A stretch of 64,000 nucleotides of DNA from Gammaproteobacteria bacterium (lineage in GTDB: Bacteria; Pseudomonadota; Gammaproteobacteria; Enterobacterales; Alteromonadaceae), in the NCBI GenBank assembly GCA_017302255.1, contig JAFLDV010000022.1, positions 1 to 64,000 on the forward strand, given 5' to 3'. Every line of letters begins with the position of its first letter. The stretch's first letter is position 1. Positions 55,079 to 63,789 of this stretch are shown here, piece after piece. The notes beneath the pieces are model-generated. The model worked only from the letters and a program-made list of their open reading frames with translations, did no database searches and was not told the DNA's origin. The position numbers were made by a program, and so were the translations under genes.

Positions 55079-56116
55079 CTATCTGGCATTACTCATCTGT
55101 TTCAAGAACTCCAGCCTTTGTTGCTCTTCATCGGTTACCACTGGTGGGTCATCACTCAATTGGCCGATGGCAAAAGCTGGAACCAAAAACTCCGCGGCTT
55201 TACTAGCACCATAACGAGTTAAATCACCAGGTTTGGATGGGCGCTTTTCGACAACCAATGCTTTTAATACAAAGTCGCCACCATATTGTTGCAATACAGA
55301 TTTATACGCTTTCATATCAATAGTCTGTTTACCTTGGCTTAATTTTTTCTCTTGAACCAAGGCGGCTAGCGGCTGACCACCATCAGTAAATAACTGTGCT
55401 CGAACCCTGTAATCACCAGCCACTAACACATCGAGCTTAAGTGGAATAACCAGATCTGCCCCTTCGCCAAAACTATCATCAACTGCCAGCACCCAAGCTA
55501 CGGGTTGGCTGTATTCAATGCCAGTGCGAAGTGTTTGCTGCTCGCTGCGCGCTTGAAAATTTACTGCTAGTTCCAGCTGACCATCCCAATCTTTACCGGG
55601 TTTGATATCAATCAACCACCGGCCGTCTTGCGCTTGTATCGCTTGTTGCCACAAGTCTTCGCCAGTCCATTCATTACGTACTGACACTGACACTTCGGAC
55701 AAACTGATGCCGGTTACCACCAACTCAGCTTGAATAGATTCGGGGAAACTAAAGCGGTACTTGTTTGGAACAATAGCAACTGAGCCCCCGCCCTCTATTG
55801 GCACTTGTTGTGGCACAAATTCGGCTGTATTTAGATCCGAAGCAAGTAGCGGTTTAGAGTAACTAGGTGTTTCCAGCTCAGCGGCATAAGCTGACGCCAC
55901 TAACCCAAATTGTTCGGACAATTCAACTTGCTCTTGCTGCTTTTGCTCAACGACCGGTGCAGCAACTGGTTGCACCGGTGCTTTGGATGTTGGTGAGATA
56001 CGCTTGGGTGACGCTGCTTTTTCTATCTCAATAGGCGCCGAAGGCTCAGCTAGGAAGTACCAAGCCGAAAGCGCTGAGACCATCAAGAGCAGCGAAACCC
56101 AATGCACCCGCTTCAC
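55079..56116 (-). CDS. Anchored periplasmic protein of unknown function, partner of the lipase
   Basis: 345 residues. One N-terminal hydrophobic segment (HWVSLLLMVSALSAWYFLA) then a low-complexity Pro/Gln/Glu linker (about 30-70), then beta-rich regions (about 115-310) with Ig-like features, such as VAWVLAVDDSFGEGADLVIP and DYRVRAQLFTDGGQPLAALV. It resembles DUF4785-type proteins, a guess from memory. It is not the helical Lif lipase foldase. The GTG start directly follows the lipase stop, so the two are probably translated together and act together. Its own stop lies 8 bp from the ssrA-linked repeat array. Confidence 0.6.
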   Translation of the reverse strand: MKRVHWVSLLLMVSALSAWYFLAEPSAPIEIEKAASPKRISPTSKAPVQPVAAPVVEQKQQEQVELSEQFGLVASAYAAELETPSYSKPLLASDLNTAEFVPQQVPIEGGGSVAIVPNKYRFSFPESIQAELVVTGISLSEVSVSVRNEWTGEDLWQQAIQAQDGRWLIDIKPGKDWDGQLELAVNFQARSEQQTLRTGIEYSQPVAWVLAVDDSFGEGADLVIPLKLDVLVAGDYRVRAQLFTDGGQPLAALVQEKKLSQGKQTIDMKAYKSVLQQYGGDFVLKALVVEKRPSKPGDLTRYGASKAAEFLVPAFAIGQLSDDPPVVTDEEQQRLEFLKQMSNAR

Positions 56117-57172
56117 TTAATTTGCCGCCTTATATACTAAGTCAGACATGCTGCTGCTGTTTGAGCCAGACACCACACGGTAGGTTGAACTGAAAATCCA
56201 CCAACCACGTTTTTCATCATAAGTACTAAAACGAATTGCCTTGCTGTTCAGATAAGTCGCACTTGCATTGGCCGCCGTCACATCGCCTTTCACTTGATTG
56301 CTGATAGTGCCAGAGTGACTATAGGCTGCACTCATTAGCAATGGATAGTGATATGGCATTAAGCTGGAAACGCCAGTTTGGCTGGTGATTTTGCCATCGG
56401 TCGCAATAGTTTTGCTGCAACTATCAAAACTCGCTGCGCTTGCGGCACCACAACTTGAGTGTGGAGCAACTACGCCATCGTCATTACCCGGTAAGAATGG
56501 GCTTGTCGCGTTTAAATAATCAGATTTACTACCAATGTAGCGTAAGCGTGGCACACGGCTGCTTGGTGCTGCCGCTAATTGCCGAGCGCTATTTACTCGC
56601 AAGTCATTTAGTACCCCAACATTATTGGCATTTGGCATTTGGCCAAGCCATAACGATAGTGCCGCTTTCAAAGTTAAATCTATCAAGCCACCGCCAGTTG
56701 CAACGTTAACGGCTAAATCAGCTAGTTCAGAGCCACCACCTGCGCCAGAAAAGTCAAAGGTTGCGACGATATTCAATGGCGTCATTCCGGCATTTCGTAA
56801 CCACAATGACTGATTGTCGATGATATAACGAGTGACCAAGTCGCCCGTAGAATGGGTTACAAAGATACAGCCGTTTTTGCACAACTGACTTTGCGACATT
56901 TGTTGTAATTTAGGCCAAATGTAATCGGAAGAAATTTTACCAGCAATCCGCTCCTGCGAAGGCCAGTCAATCCGAACATCAGCTCGCGCAGCCCAATATT
57001 CGCTCCAATAGTTGGCGCCATTTTGAGTAACGGTAGAGCCCGTCGGTCTATCTGCTAAATTTTGTGGCTGGAAGCCGTGCACTAACACAACAGGGTAACC
57101 ACCCACCGCAGCGGCACTTTGCCAGGTCGCTGCGGCAGCTAATACTGCCAGAGTTTTTGTTAATTTATTCAT
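56117..57172 (-). CDS. Secreted alpha/beta-hydrolase lipase
   Basis: 351 residues from the ATG at 57172, with GAGG eight bases before and a signal peptide NKLTKTLAVLAAAATWQSAAA. The oxyanion region is YPVVLVHGFQ. The nucleophile elbow is CIFVTHSTGDLVTRYII, i.e. T-H-S-T-G rather than the usual G-H-S-x-G. A likely Asp/His pair lies in GNDDGVVAPHSSCG and the region around PYHYPLL, but the assignment is uncertain. The longer in-frame start (57310) would add 46 residues without a signal. The gene directly downstream is coupled to it. Confidence 0.8.
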   Translation of the reverse strand: MNKLTKTLAVLAAAATWQSAAAVGGYPVVLVHGFQPQNLADRPTGSTVTQNGANYWSEYWAARADVRIDWPSQERIAGKISSDYIWPKLQQMSQSQLCKNGCIFVTHSTGDLVTRYIIDNQSLWLRNAGMTPLNIVATFDFSGAGGGSELADLAVNVATGGGLIDLTLKAALSLWLGQMPNANNVGVLNDLRVNSARQLAAAPSSRVPRLRYIGSKSDYLNATSPFLPGNDDGVVAPHSSCGAASAASFDSCSKTIATDGKITSQTGVSSLMPYHYPLLMSAAYSHSGTISNQVKGDVTAANASATYLNSKAIRFSTYDEKRGWWIFSSTYRVVSGSNSSSMSDLVYKAAN

Positions 57173-57646
57173 CGCTTGCCCTCGTCTTGGTTTTTTATTT
57201 TTATGTTCCATCAGAGCTGGTAGCACATTCCTTCGCGAACCGACTGCTAAACCAAGATAGAGCATGGATAGCGCATGGCAACCTGCAACAAGCGGGACAA
57301 ATGTTAACAAACAAACCTATATAAACCACTCCTGTTTGAATATTTTTTAACCAATCGCTAGCGTTCACAGCAAAGCCCCAAGTTTTCTGCCACCTTTCTG
57401 CAACTTTGCACCAAAATTTCCGCACTAGTGTTTAAAGTCTTTACTCAAACTTTTTTCATCAAAGTGTAAAAAATATTTGATAGGCCACTCTAGGTCGCAC
57501 CAACCGCATGATTTAGCCATCTATATATCTTTATGATTTACTTAGATTTTATTTATGTTCGTACGCCAACGCACAGACAACTAGCAGAAATGGAGCTATG
57601 CTGGAAACAGTTATGTCATCGACAAGATTCGAAAAGGAGAAATTTT
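57173..57646. other. Intergenic region between lipase and dps genes
   Basis: About 470 bp of divergent promoter space, AT-rich at 57330-57560. No open frame or RNA gene was supported. It must hold the promoters for the lipase run (minus) and dps (plus); no clear OxyR-type site was recognised. A short frame starting at 57533 merely extends the dps frame upstream. Confidence 0.4.
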
Positions 57647-58141
57647 ATGGCGAAAAAACCAGCCGCAACCTTGGCTATGGATATTGGTATCGATGCTGAC
57701 GATCGTGAGAAAATCGTCAAAGGTCTATCAAAATTACTGGCTGACAGTTATACCCTCTACCTCATGACCCATAACTTCCACTGGAATGTGACCGGCCCGC
57801 AGTTTAACGGCCTTCACACTATGTTTATGGACCAATATACCGAGCAGTGGAATGCGCTGGATATTATTGCTGAGCGTATCCGCGCACTTGGATTTCCAGC
57901 ACCTGGCACTTACAAAGAGTTTTCAAAGCTAACGGCAATTAAAGAAGTTGAAGGGGTTCCCTCAGCCACTGAGATGTTGAAGCTCCTCGTAAATGCACAG
58001 GAAACAACTGCACGAACCGCTCGGGGCTTATTTCCAGTAGTCAGTGAAGCCAACGATCAACCCACAGCAGACGTGCTGACACAGCGGCTTAATGTCCATG
58101 AAAAAACCGCGTGGATGCTGCGTAGCATGCTCGCTGAATGA
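57647..58141 (+). CDS. dps: DNA protection during starvation protein Dps
   Basis: Ferritin-like dodecamer that oxidises and stores iron and shields DNA. 164 residues. The ferroxidase motifs are MTHNFHWNVTGPQFNGLH, MDQYTEQWNALDIIAERI and ALGFPAPGTYKEF. AGGAG lies seven bases before the ATG at 57647; a longer start at 57533 would add 38 residues of no family character. Ends with a hairpin terminator. Confidence 0.95.
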   Translation: MAKKPAATLAMDIGIDADDREKIVKGLSKLLADSYTLYLMTHNFHWNVTGPQFNGLHTMFMDQYTEQWNALDIIAERIRALGFPAPGTYKEFSKLTAIKEVEGVPSATEMLKLLVNAQETTARTARGLFPVVSEANDQPTADVLTQRLNVHEKTAWMLRSMLAE

Positions 58142-58147
58142 TCGCCC

Positions 58148-58177
58148 AAAATGGCTATTTGCAAGGATAGCCATTTT
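58148..58177 (+). terminator. Terminator after dps
   Basis: AAAATGGCTA (58148-58157) pairs with TAGCCATTTT (58168-58177) around a 10-nt loop, followed by TTTTACTG. Confidence 0.7.
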
Positions 58178-58326
58178 ACTGCTGGGCTTTTCAGCAGTTA
58201 GCGACTTTAGTTCCCACTTTATCGCAACGAAGGTTGACAGGAATCCCTTCAGCTCAGATGATATCCGCTCTTTTGGTTGCCCGTGCAACCCCATCATTTG
58301 CCTGCATTGATGCAAGGAGCTTTATT

Positions 58327-58803
58327 GTGCTGACCGGTCCTACTGGCTTTTTTGTTAAGGGTTTAGCCCTTGGTTTTGGTACCGCAGCGGTGCTCTTCTA
58401 TTTTGTTCATATGGAAACCATTAACGGCATGCAAACCGCTTGGCTGGCAAAACATGATGAACTAGCTCAACAAACCCTAGCCGTTACCGCAAAAGCCAAC
58501 CAACAGCAACAAATTGAAACTATTGATTTGCTGATGAAAAGCTACGCGATTTCCGATGGCAATGAAGATGTGGACATGCGTTCGGTACTTATCCAGTCCG
58601 GTCATATGAAACTACTGCAACAAGTACAACAGCAAACTAATATCGATGTCAGTGACCTTATTAGTGAAACCAAAGCCTTTAATTCAGCCCAGCTCTACGC
58701 AGCATTGTTACGAATGAAACAAGCGCAGGAAAAAATGTTAGCTCGCACTTTGCTCGACCAGAGACTAGAAGCTATTCCAGCTGAAACTCCCAAATCGAAC
58801 TAA
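58327..58803 (+). CDS. Small single-pass membrane protein of unknown function
   Basis: 158 residues from the GTG at 58327, which has AAGGAG seven bases upstream. Visible: one membrane helix near the N-terminus (GLALGFGTAAVLFYFVHM) and a helical, Gln/Lys-rich soluble part with coiled-coil character (TAKANQQQQIETIDLLMKSY, RMKQAQEKMLARTLLDQRL). The soluble part also has a stretch DEDVDMRSVLIQSGHMKLL-like segment. No family recognised. Its position between dps and a sensor kinase gives no clear role. Confidence 0.6.
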   Translation: MLTGPTGFFVKGLALGFGTAAVLFYFVHMETINGMQTAWLAKHDELAQQTLAVTAKANQQQQIETIDLLMKSYAISDGNEDVDMRSVLIQSGHMKLLQQVQQQTNIDVSDLISETKAFNSAQLYAALLRMKQAQEKMLARTLLDQRLEAIPAETPKSN

Positions 58804-58833
58804 CAGCGGCTGATTCATCCCCAAAAAAGATAC

Positions 58834-58893
58834 AAAACACAAAAAATGTGCTTTATTTCACTGATTTAACTGCGTGAACACATTTTTGTGTTT
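58834..58893. repeat. AT-rich inverted repeat upstream of the GAF/PAS kinase
   Basis: AAACACAAAAAATGTG (about 58835-58850) is matched by CACATTTTTGTGTTT (58879-58893), with one base missing in the right arm. It could fold in mRNA or bind a regulator; no T-run terminator is obvious. Confidence 0.45.
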
Positions 58894-58929
58894 ACACTTT
58901 TCCTATTGTTCCAGTTAGCACGCAACCTG

Positions 58930-61900
58930 ATGAAAGCGGATTTCCCCCACAACGAAATAGCTCGGCTTGACTTATTGCAACAACTTGCAATTTTAGACAC
59001 TTTGCCAGAGCAAAATTATGATGGATTAGCCGAGCTCGCCAAGTATATTGCCGACACCCCAATAGCTACAGTGACCCTGGTTGACAGAGATCGCCAATGG
59101 TTCAAAGCGAAAATTGATCTTGATATCGATGAAAGTCCACGCGACGTCGCTATTTGCGCGCATGCGATTTTAAATCCTCTAGAAATTACCTATTTACCTG
59201 ATACTTTGCTCGATAAACGAGTTGCCGATAGCCCACTAGTTACTGCCGAAAATGGTATCCGTTTTTATGTTGGTGTGCCTTTGCTGGTTAATGATCTCGC
59301 GGTTGGTACTTTATGTGTGATGGACCGACAGCCGAGGCAACTGACCGCTTCACAACTCGCAGCATTAAAGCGCCTTGCCGAGCAAACCGAAGCTTTATTG
59401 AGTTCACGTTTAGTTGCTTGGCGAAGCATTAAACAAAAAAATCAGTTAGCGTTTGAGAAACAACGCCTAGACGCCATCATCGTCGGCACGCAATTAGGCA
59501 TTTTTGAATGGGATTTGCAGTCAGATCAAACCATTTACAATAGCCATTTGTTTAATTTGCTAAGTCTTCCAGAAGATGAGCAGTACACTGCAGATTTTTG
59601 GCGACAACGTATTTATCCTGATGATTTTAATCAGGTAAATGACAAGTTATTCGCACACATTAATGGCCAAGCACCATTTTTCGATGTCAAATTGCGTATG
59701 CAACATAAAGATCGCCATTATTTATGGCTGCATATCGTCGGTAAGATCATGAGCTGGACCACTGACGGCAGACCGCAGTTAATGTACGGCACCTACCGCG
59801 ACATCAGCGTGGATAAAGCCAAAGAAGCCGAAATCCAAGATACCCGCTCGTGGTTACAGGCTGTCATCAATTCATCGACCGAAGCAGCGATGATTTCGAC
59901 CGGACCAGATGGCATTATTTCCCTATTTAACACTGGGGCCGAACGCATGCTCGGCTATCGAGCTGCGGAATTGATTGGCCGCTATAGCCCTGGAATTTTC
60001 CACGAACCGGTGGAAGTCAGCCGACGTGGCGCCCAGCTTTCCGCCGAGTATGAGCAAGATATTCAAGGCTTTGACGTCTTTGTGTATAAAGCTCGTCAAG
60101 GCTTGGGCGAAACTAGGCAGTGGACCTATGTCTGCAAAAATGGCGAGCGAAAGCAAGTGAGATTAAGCGTGTCGGCAGTACTCGATGGTCAAGGTGCAAT
60201 CACCGGTTATCTGGGGGTCGCCATTGATATTACGCAACTTGAGCAACTTCATCATGCGCTGCTGTTAAGCGAACAACGTCACCGCTCTATGCTAGAGAAT
60301 TTGCCTGGCGTGGTCTATCGCTGCATGAACGATGATAATTGGACCATGTTGTTTATTAGCGATGAAGTTGAAAAAATGACGGGCTACCCGGCGAAAAGTT
60401 TCATCCGCAATCGAGATATCAGTTTTGCACAAATAACGTTAAAAGAAGACTCTGAAATTGTCCGTCAAGCAGTCGAAGTTGATTTAGTGCATAACCGTCG
60501 CTTTAGTGTTGAGTATCGCATCAAACATTTAGACGGATCAGTTCGCTGGATCCAAGAGCTCGGCCGCGGCATTTTCGACAACGATGGCAGTTTACTCTAT
60601 ATCGACGGCTTTATTTGGGACATTACGGTACAAAAGCAAGTGCAACTTGCCCTGCGTACCGGCGAGCAAAAACTTAATTCGCTTTATCAGTTTGCACCTT
60701 TAGCGATTTTGTTAAGCCGCTTTAGCGATGGTCAAGCAATTAGTGCCAATCCGCATTTTTTCCACTTACGCAACCAAAGCGAAAGCACAGATATTCCAAC
60801 CCTACCAATCATGCTGCATCTGTCGCCAAAACAAATGCATGAACGCATCGAGCGCCTGAGAGGTTCAGGACGTTATGGTCCCGAAGAATTTGAATTGGCA
60901 CAACATAATGGCGAAAGAGTGCATGTGGTGCTAAGCGAAGTGTTGATTGCGACGGCTGAAGGTGAGCAGCAAGTTTGGTCGATCATTCAAGATATCACTG
61001 AACGAAAACGCATCGAGCAAATGAAAAACCAGTTCGTTTCCATGGTCAGTCATGAGTTGAGAACACCACTGACCTCAATCTCTGGAGCGCTAGGTTTAAT
61101 GAGCGGGGGCGTCCTTGGTGAAGTGCCACCGATGATGCAAAGTATGTTAGTCATCGCCAAGGAAAACAGTAATAAACTGACGCAACTCATCAATGATTTA
61201 TTGGATATAGATAAACTTGTAGCCGGTAAGATGCAGTTCGAAATGTCACGCCTTGCGGTCAAACCATTGTTGCAACAAGCAATCTTACACAATCAACCTT
61301 ATGCGGAAAAATACCAAACCCAGATTTTACTTGATGCACCAGTTGATGGGATGATCGACATAGATCCGATGCGTTTGCATCAAATCTTGGCGAATTTATT
61401 GTCAAATGCCGCCAAGTTTTCACCGCCATCCAGCGAAATTCATGTCGGCTTAGACATTAAAGATCAGCAGGTGCAAATCGCGGTGACCGACCAAGGTCCA
61501 GGTATCCCTGAAGCCTTCCTTACGCATATTTTTGAAAAATTCTCACAAGCAGATTCAGCCGATGCCCGAAGCAAAGGCGGTACCGGACTTGGTTTGGCGA
61601 TCGTCAAAGAGCTAACTAACCGGATGGGTGGAGACATTAGCTTTACCACCAGCGCCACCGGTACCAGCTTTACCTTAAATTTTGCGCTAAGAGGCGAAGC
61701 CGAAACTAATAAGCCTACAGTTTTAGTGGTCGAGGATGATGATCAGATAGCGCTGTTTATTCGCCAACATCTCGAAAGTGCTGGCTACCAAGTAATTTGC
61801 TGTGCCGATCTGGGCAGCGCTAGAAGAGCAATGACGCTGCAATCATTTGTTGCAGTCACGCTCGATCTACATTTGCCAGACGGCCATGCTTCAACCCTGT

Positions 61901-62073
61901 TCCATGAACTGCGGTCAAACCCACAGCATAAAGACATTCCGGTCTTAATTGCCACTATCGATGAAGAGGCAGATCCGCAGCTTTATGATGATTTTAAAGG
62001 GGTGAGTTGGCTTGCCAAGCCACTACTTGCCGAGCAGCTGGTCAGCACTTTGCAAAAGTTAACGCAACACTAA
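58930..62073 (+). CDS. GAF/multi-PAS hybrid sensor histidine kinase with receiver domain
   Basis: 1047 residues from the ATG at 58930, chosen because GAF proteins of this type begin NEIARLDLLQQLAILDTLPE; no strong ribosome site is visible. Order: GAF (about 12-150), three to four PAS modules (about 180-690, with PAC-type WTYVCKNGERKQVRLSVSAV), HisKA with MVSHELRTPLTSISGALGLM (His about 708), HATPase (LANLLSNAAKFS, DQGPGIP, GTGLGLAIV), and a receiver with VTLDLHLPDG (Asp about 979). No transmembrane segment, so a cytoplasmic sensor. Its stop overlaps the convergent gene by 4 nt. Confidence 0.92.
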   Translation: MKADFPHNEIARLDLLQQLAILDTLPEQNYDGLAELAKYIADTPIATVTLVDRDRQWFKAKIDLDIDESPRDVAICAHAILNPLEITYLPDTLLDKRVADSPLVTAENGIRFYVGVPLLVNDLAVGTLCVMDRQPRQLTASQLAALKRLAEQTEALLSSRLVAWRSIKQKNQLAFEKQRLDAIIVGTQLGIFEWDLQSDQTIYNSHLFNLLSLPEDEQYTADFWRQRIYPDDFNQVNDKLFAHINGQAPFFDVKLRMQHKDRHYLWLHIVGKIMSWTTDGRPQLMYGTYRDISVDKAKEAEIQDTRSWLQAVINSSTEAAMISTGPDGIISLFNTGAERMLGYRAAELIGRYSPGIFHEPVEVSRRGAQLSAEYEQDIQGFDVFVYKARQGLGETRQWTYVCKNGERKQVRLSVSAVLDGQGAITGYLGVAIDITQLEQLHHALLLSEQRHRSMLENLPGVVYRCMNDDNWTMLFISDEVEKMTGYPAKSFIRNRDISFAQITLKEDSEIVRQAVEVDLVHNRRFSVEYRIKHLDGSVRWIQELGRGIFDNDGSLLYIDGFIWDITVQKQVQLALRTGEQKLNSLYQFAPLAILLSRFSDGQAISANPHFFHLRNQSESTDIPTLPIMLHLSPKQMHERIERLRGSGRYGPEEFELAQHNGERVHVVLSEVLIATAEGEQQVWSIIQDITERKRIEQMKNQFVSMVSHELRTPLTSISGALGLMSGGVLGEVPPMMQSMLVIAKENSNKLTQLINDLLDIDKLVAGKMQFEMSRLAVKPLLQQAILHNQPYAEKYQTQILLDAPVDGMIDIDPMRLHQILANLLSNAAKFSPPSSEIHVGLDIKDQQVQIAVTDQGPGIPEAFLTHIFEKFSQADSADARSKGGTGLGLAIVKELTNRMGGDISFTTSATGTSFTLNFALRGEAETNKPTVLVVEDDDQIALFIRQHLESAGYQVICCADLGSARRAMTLQSFVAVTLDLHLPDGHASTLFHELRSNPQHKDIPVLIATIDEEADPQLYDDFKGVSWLAKPLLAEQLVSTLQKLTQH

Positions 62074-63713
62074 GTGGGGGTTGCTAGTAGTACTTGGTTT
62101 CGGCCCTGAGCTTTTGCCTGATATAGTGCTTGGTCAGCTTGCTCAATCGAATAATCCGGATGAGCAGTGTTGGTTCCCGTGGCAATACCAGCACTGAAGG
62201 TGCAATGGAACTCAGTACCTGCGACCACAAATGGCAGCCGATTGAATGACACTCGAATTTGCTCAATCACCTTAAATGCGTGTTGTAGTGGACATTCTGG
62301 TAACACAATCAAAAATTCTTCACCGCCGTAACGGCCGATCACATCAGTTTTGCGTAGCTGCTGGCGTAGTAAGTTCGCGAGCGCAATGATGACTTGATCA
62401 CCAACTAAGTGACCATAACTATCATTTACTTTCTTGAAGTGATCGAGATCTAGCATGACCACACTCACCTCTTGCTGATGGCGTTGCGAGCGCTCAAGTT
62501 CAACCGCCAGCCGCTCTTTGATATGCGCGTGTTGTAATAATCCAGTAAGACTATCTTTGGTCATGATTTCAGCAAGTTGCCGCGCCCGTTGTGCACGGGC
62601 GAATACCGCAACCACCAAAGCATGATCGCCAATCGGTTTGGTAATAAAATCATCTCCCGCTTTGATCAGAACGGCAAGTTGACGTTCACTGTCAGTTTCA
62701 GCGGAAAGGTAAATGATAGGCACACCAAGCCATTCATCCTGCAAGCGAATTAATTGCGCAAGCTCAGGACCACTGCAATCAGGCATATGCACATCTAAGA
62801 GAATCACATCGGGACGGAATTGTTGCAGGCCGACAAAAATATGCGCAGGTTCGGTCAAGATCTCGGCACGCAAGCCAGCGTTTTGCAACACCAAAGCGTA
62901 GTGTTTCGCTAGCAATACGTCATCGTCGACGATGAGAACGCGAAAGGCATCATGTTCGCGTAATGACAAAGTGCGCTGCAATCGAGCTTCTAATGCTGAG
63001 GCATTGATTGGCTTAACGAAAAATCCAGCGACACCGACACGAACTGCCTGCAAATAATGATGGAAGTCGTCGTGGCAACTAATCACAAACATCGGGATCT
63101 GTTGCAACTCAGGAGTCAGACGCTGAATAAAACTAAGCCCTGCATCTTCTGACTGCATCAATTCAATATCGACGATAAATGCATCTGGTGTTTTTAGTGC
63201 TAACGCATGTTGAATGGCTGCGACTTCTCGAAACCAATGAATATCATAGCCGTAAGAACCTAGTGTTTGGGCAATATGGTTGCCGGTAGCATCATCATCT
63301 TCTAACAAATAGATGAGTGCTTGACCTTTTACTTCACGCTCAACTCGAGCGGCTATGGCTGGCTGCAGCGACTCTGACAATTCAGTCACAGTGAGCTGCT
63401 CTAGAACCTCGGCAACCCGTTTGAATTCTATCGCTGGTGGTGGCTCTTGATTACCCAACCAAGCTTTGCAATCAAGTTCCAGTTGACGAGACATGAGCCC
63501 CAGTCTTGGCAAGCCAAAGGTGCCAGCGGAGCCGGCAAAGGTATGAAATTTTAAGGATAATTCAGAGACTCGCTCACGCCAGTTAGCTCTGTGGTCAACT
63601 GCCAGAGCCAACACTTGCTGCTGGATCTGCGGCAGCTCATGCTGTAAGCGCCGCAGATACTGCAGATTTAACTCTGCTAATTGTTCATCGAGCTTTTGCT
63701 GTAATTCTGTCAT
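62070..63713 (-). CDS. Hpt - double receiver - GGDEF diguanylate cyclase response regulator
   Basis: 547 residues. N-terminal Hpt-like helices with LKFHTFAGSAGTFGLPRL (phosphorylatable His), a first receiver (about 135-250, LIYLLEDDDATGNHI with FIVDIELMQ, Asp), a second receiver (about 260-375, VLIVDDDVLL, VILLDVHMPDCSG, ITKPIG), then GGDEF with VIGRYGGEEFLIVLPE. RKTD five residues before GGEEF forms an I-site. Predicted to make c-di-GMP under phosphorelay control. The ATG at 63713 lacks a strong ribosome site; a GTG at 63746 is in frame. Probable partner of the convergent hybrid kinase. Confidence 0.92.
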   Translation of the reverse strand: MTELQQKLDEQLAELNLQYLRRLQHELPQIQQQVLALAVDHRANWRERVSELSLKFHTFAGSAGTFGLPRLGLMSRQLELDCKAWLGNQEPPPAIEFKRVAEVLEQLTVTELSESLQPAIAARVEREVKGQALIYLLEDDDATGNHIAQTLGSYGYDIHWFREVAAIQHALALKTPDAFIVDIELMQSEDAGLSFIQRLTPELQQIPMFVISCHDDFHHYLQAVRVGVAGFFVKPINASALEARLQRTLSLREHDAFRVLIVDDDVLLAKHYALVLQNAGLRAEILTEPAHIFVGLQQFRPDVILLDVHMPDCSGPELAQLIRLQDEWLGVPIIYLSAETDSERQLAVLIKAGDDFITKPIGDHALVVAVFARAQRARQLAEIMTKDSLTGLLQHAHIKERLAVELERSQRHQQEVSVVMLDLDHFKKVNDSYGHLVGDQVIIALANLLRQQLRKTDVIGRYGGEEFLIVLPECPLQHAFKVIEQIRVSFNRLPFVVAGTEFHCTFSAGIATGTNTAHPDYSIEQADQALYQAKAQGRNQVLLATPT

Positions 63714-63789
63714 GCGGGCATGTTCGCTGTTGCAAGATAAAAACACTATAGCAAGGCATTACTGAATCAACCAGCCAAGAGTCGCGAGG

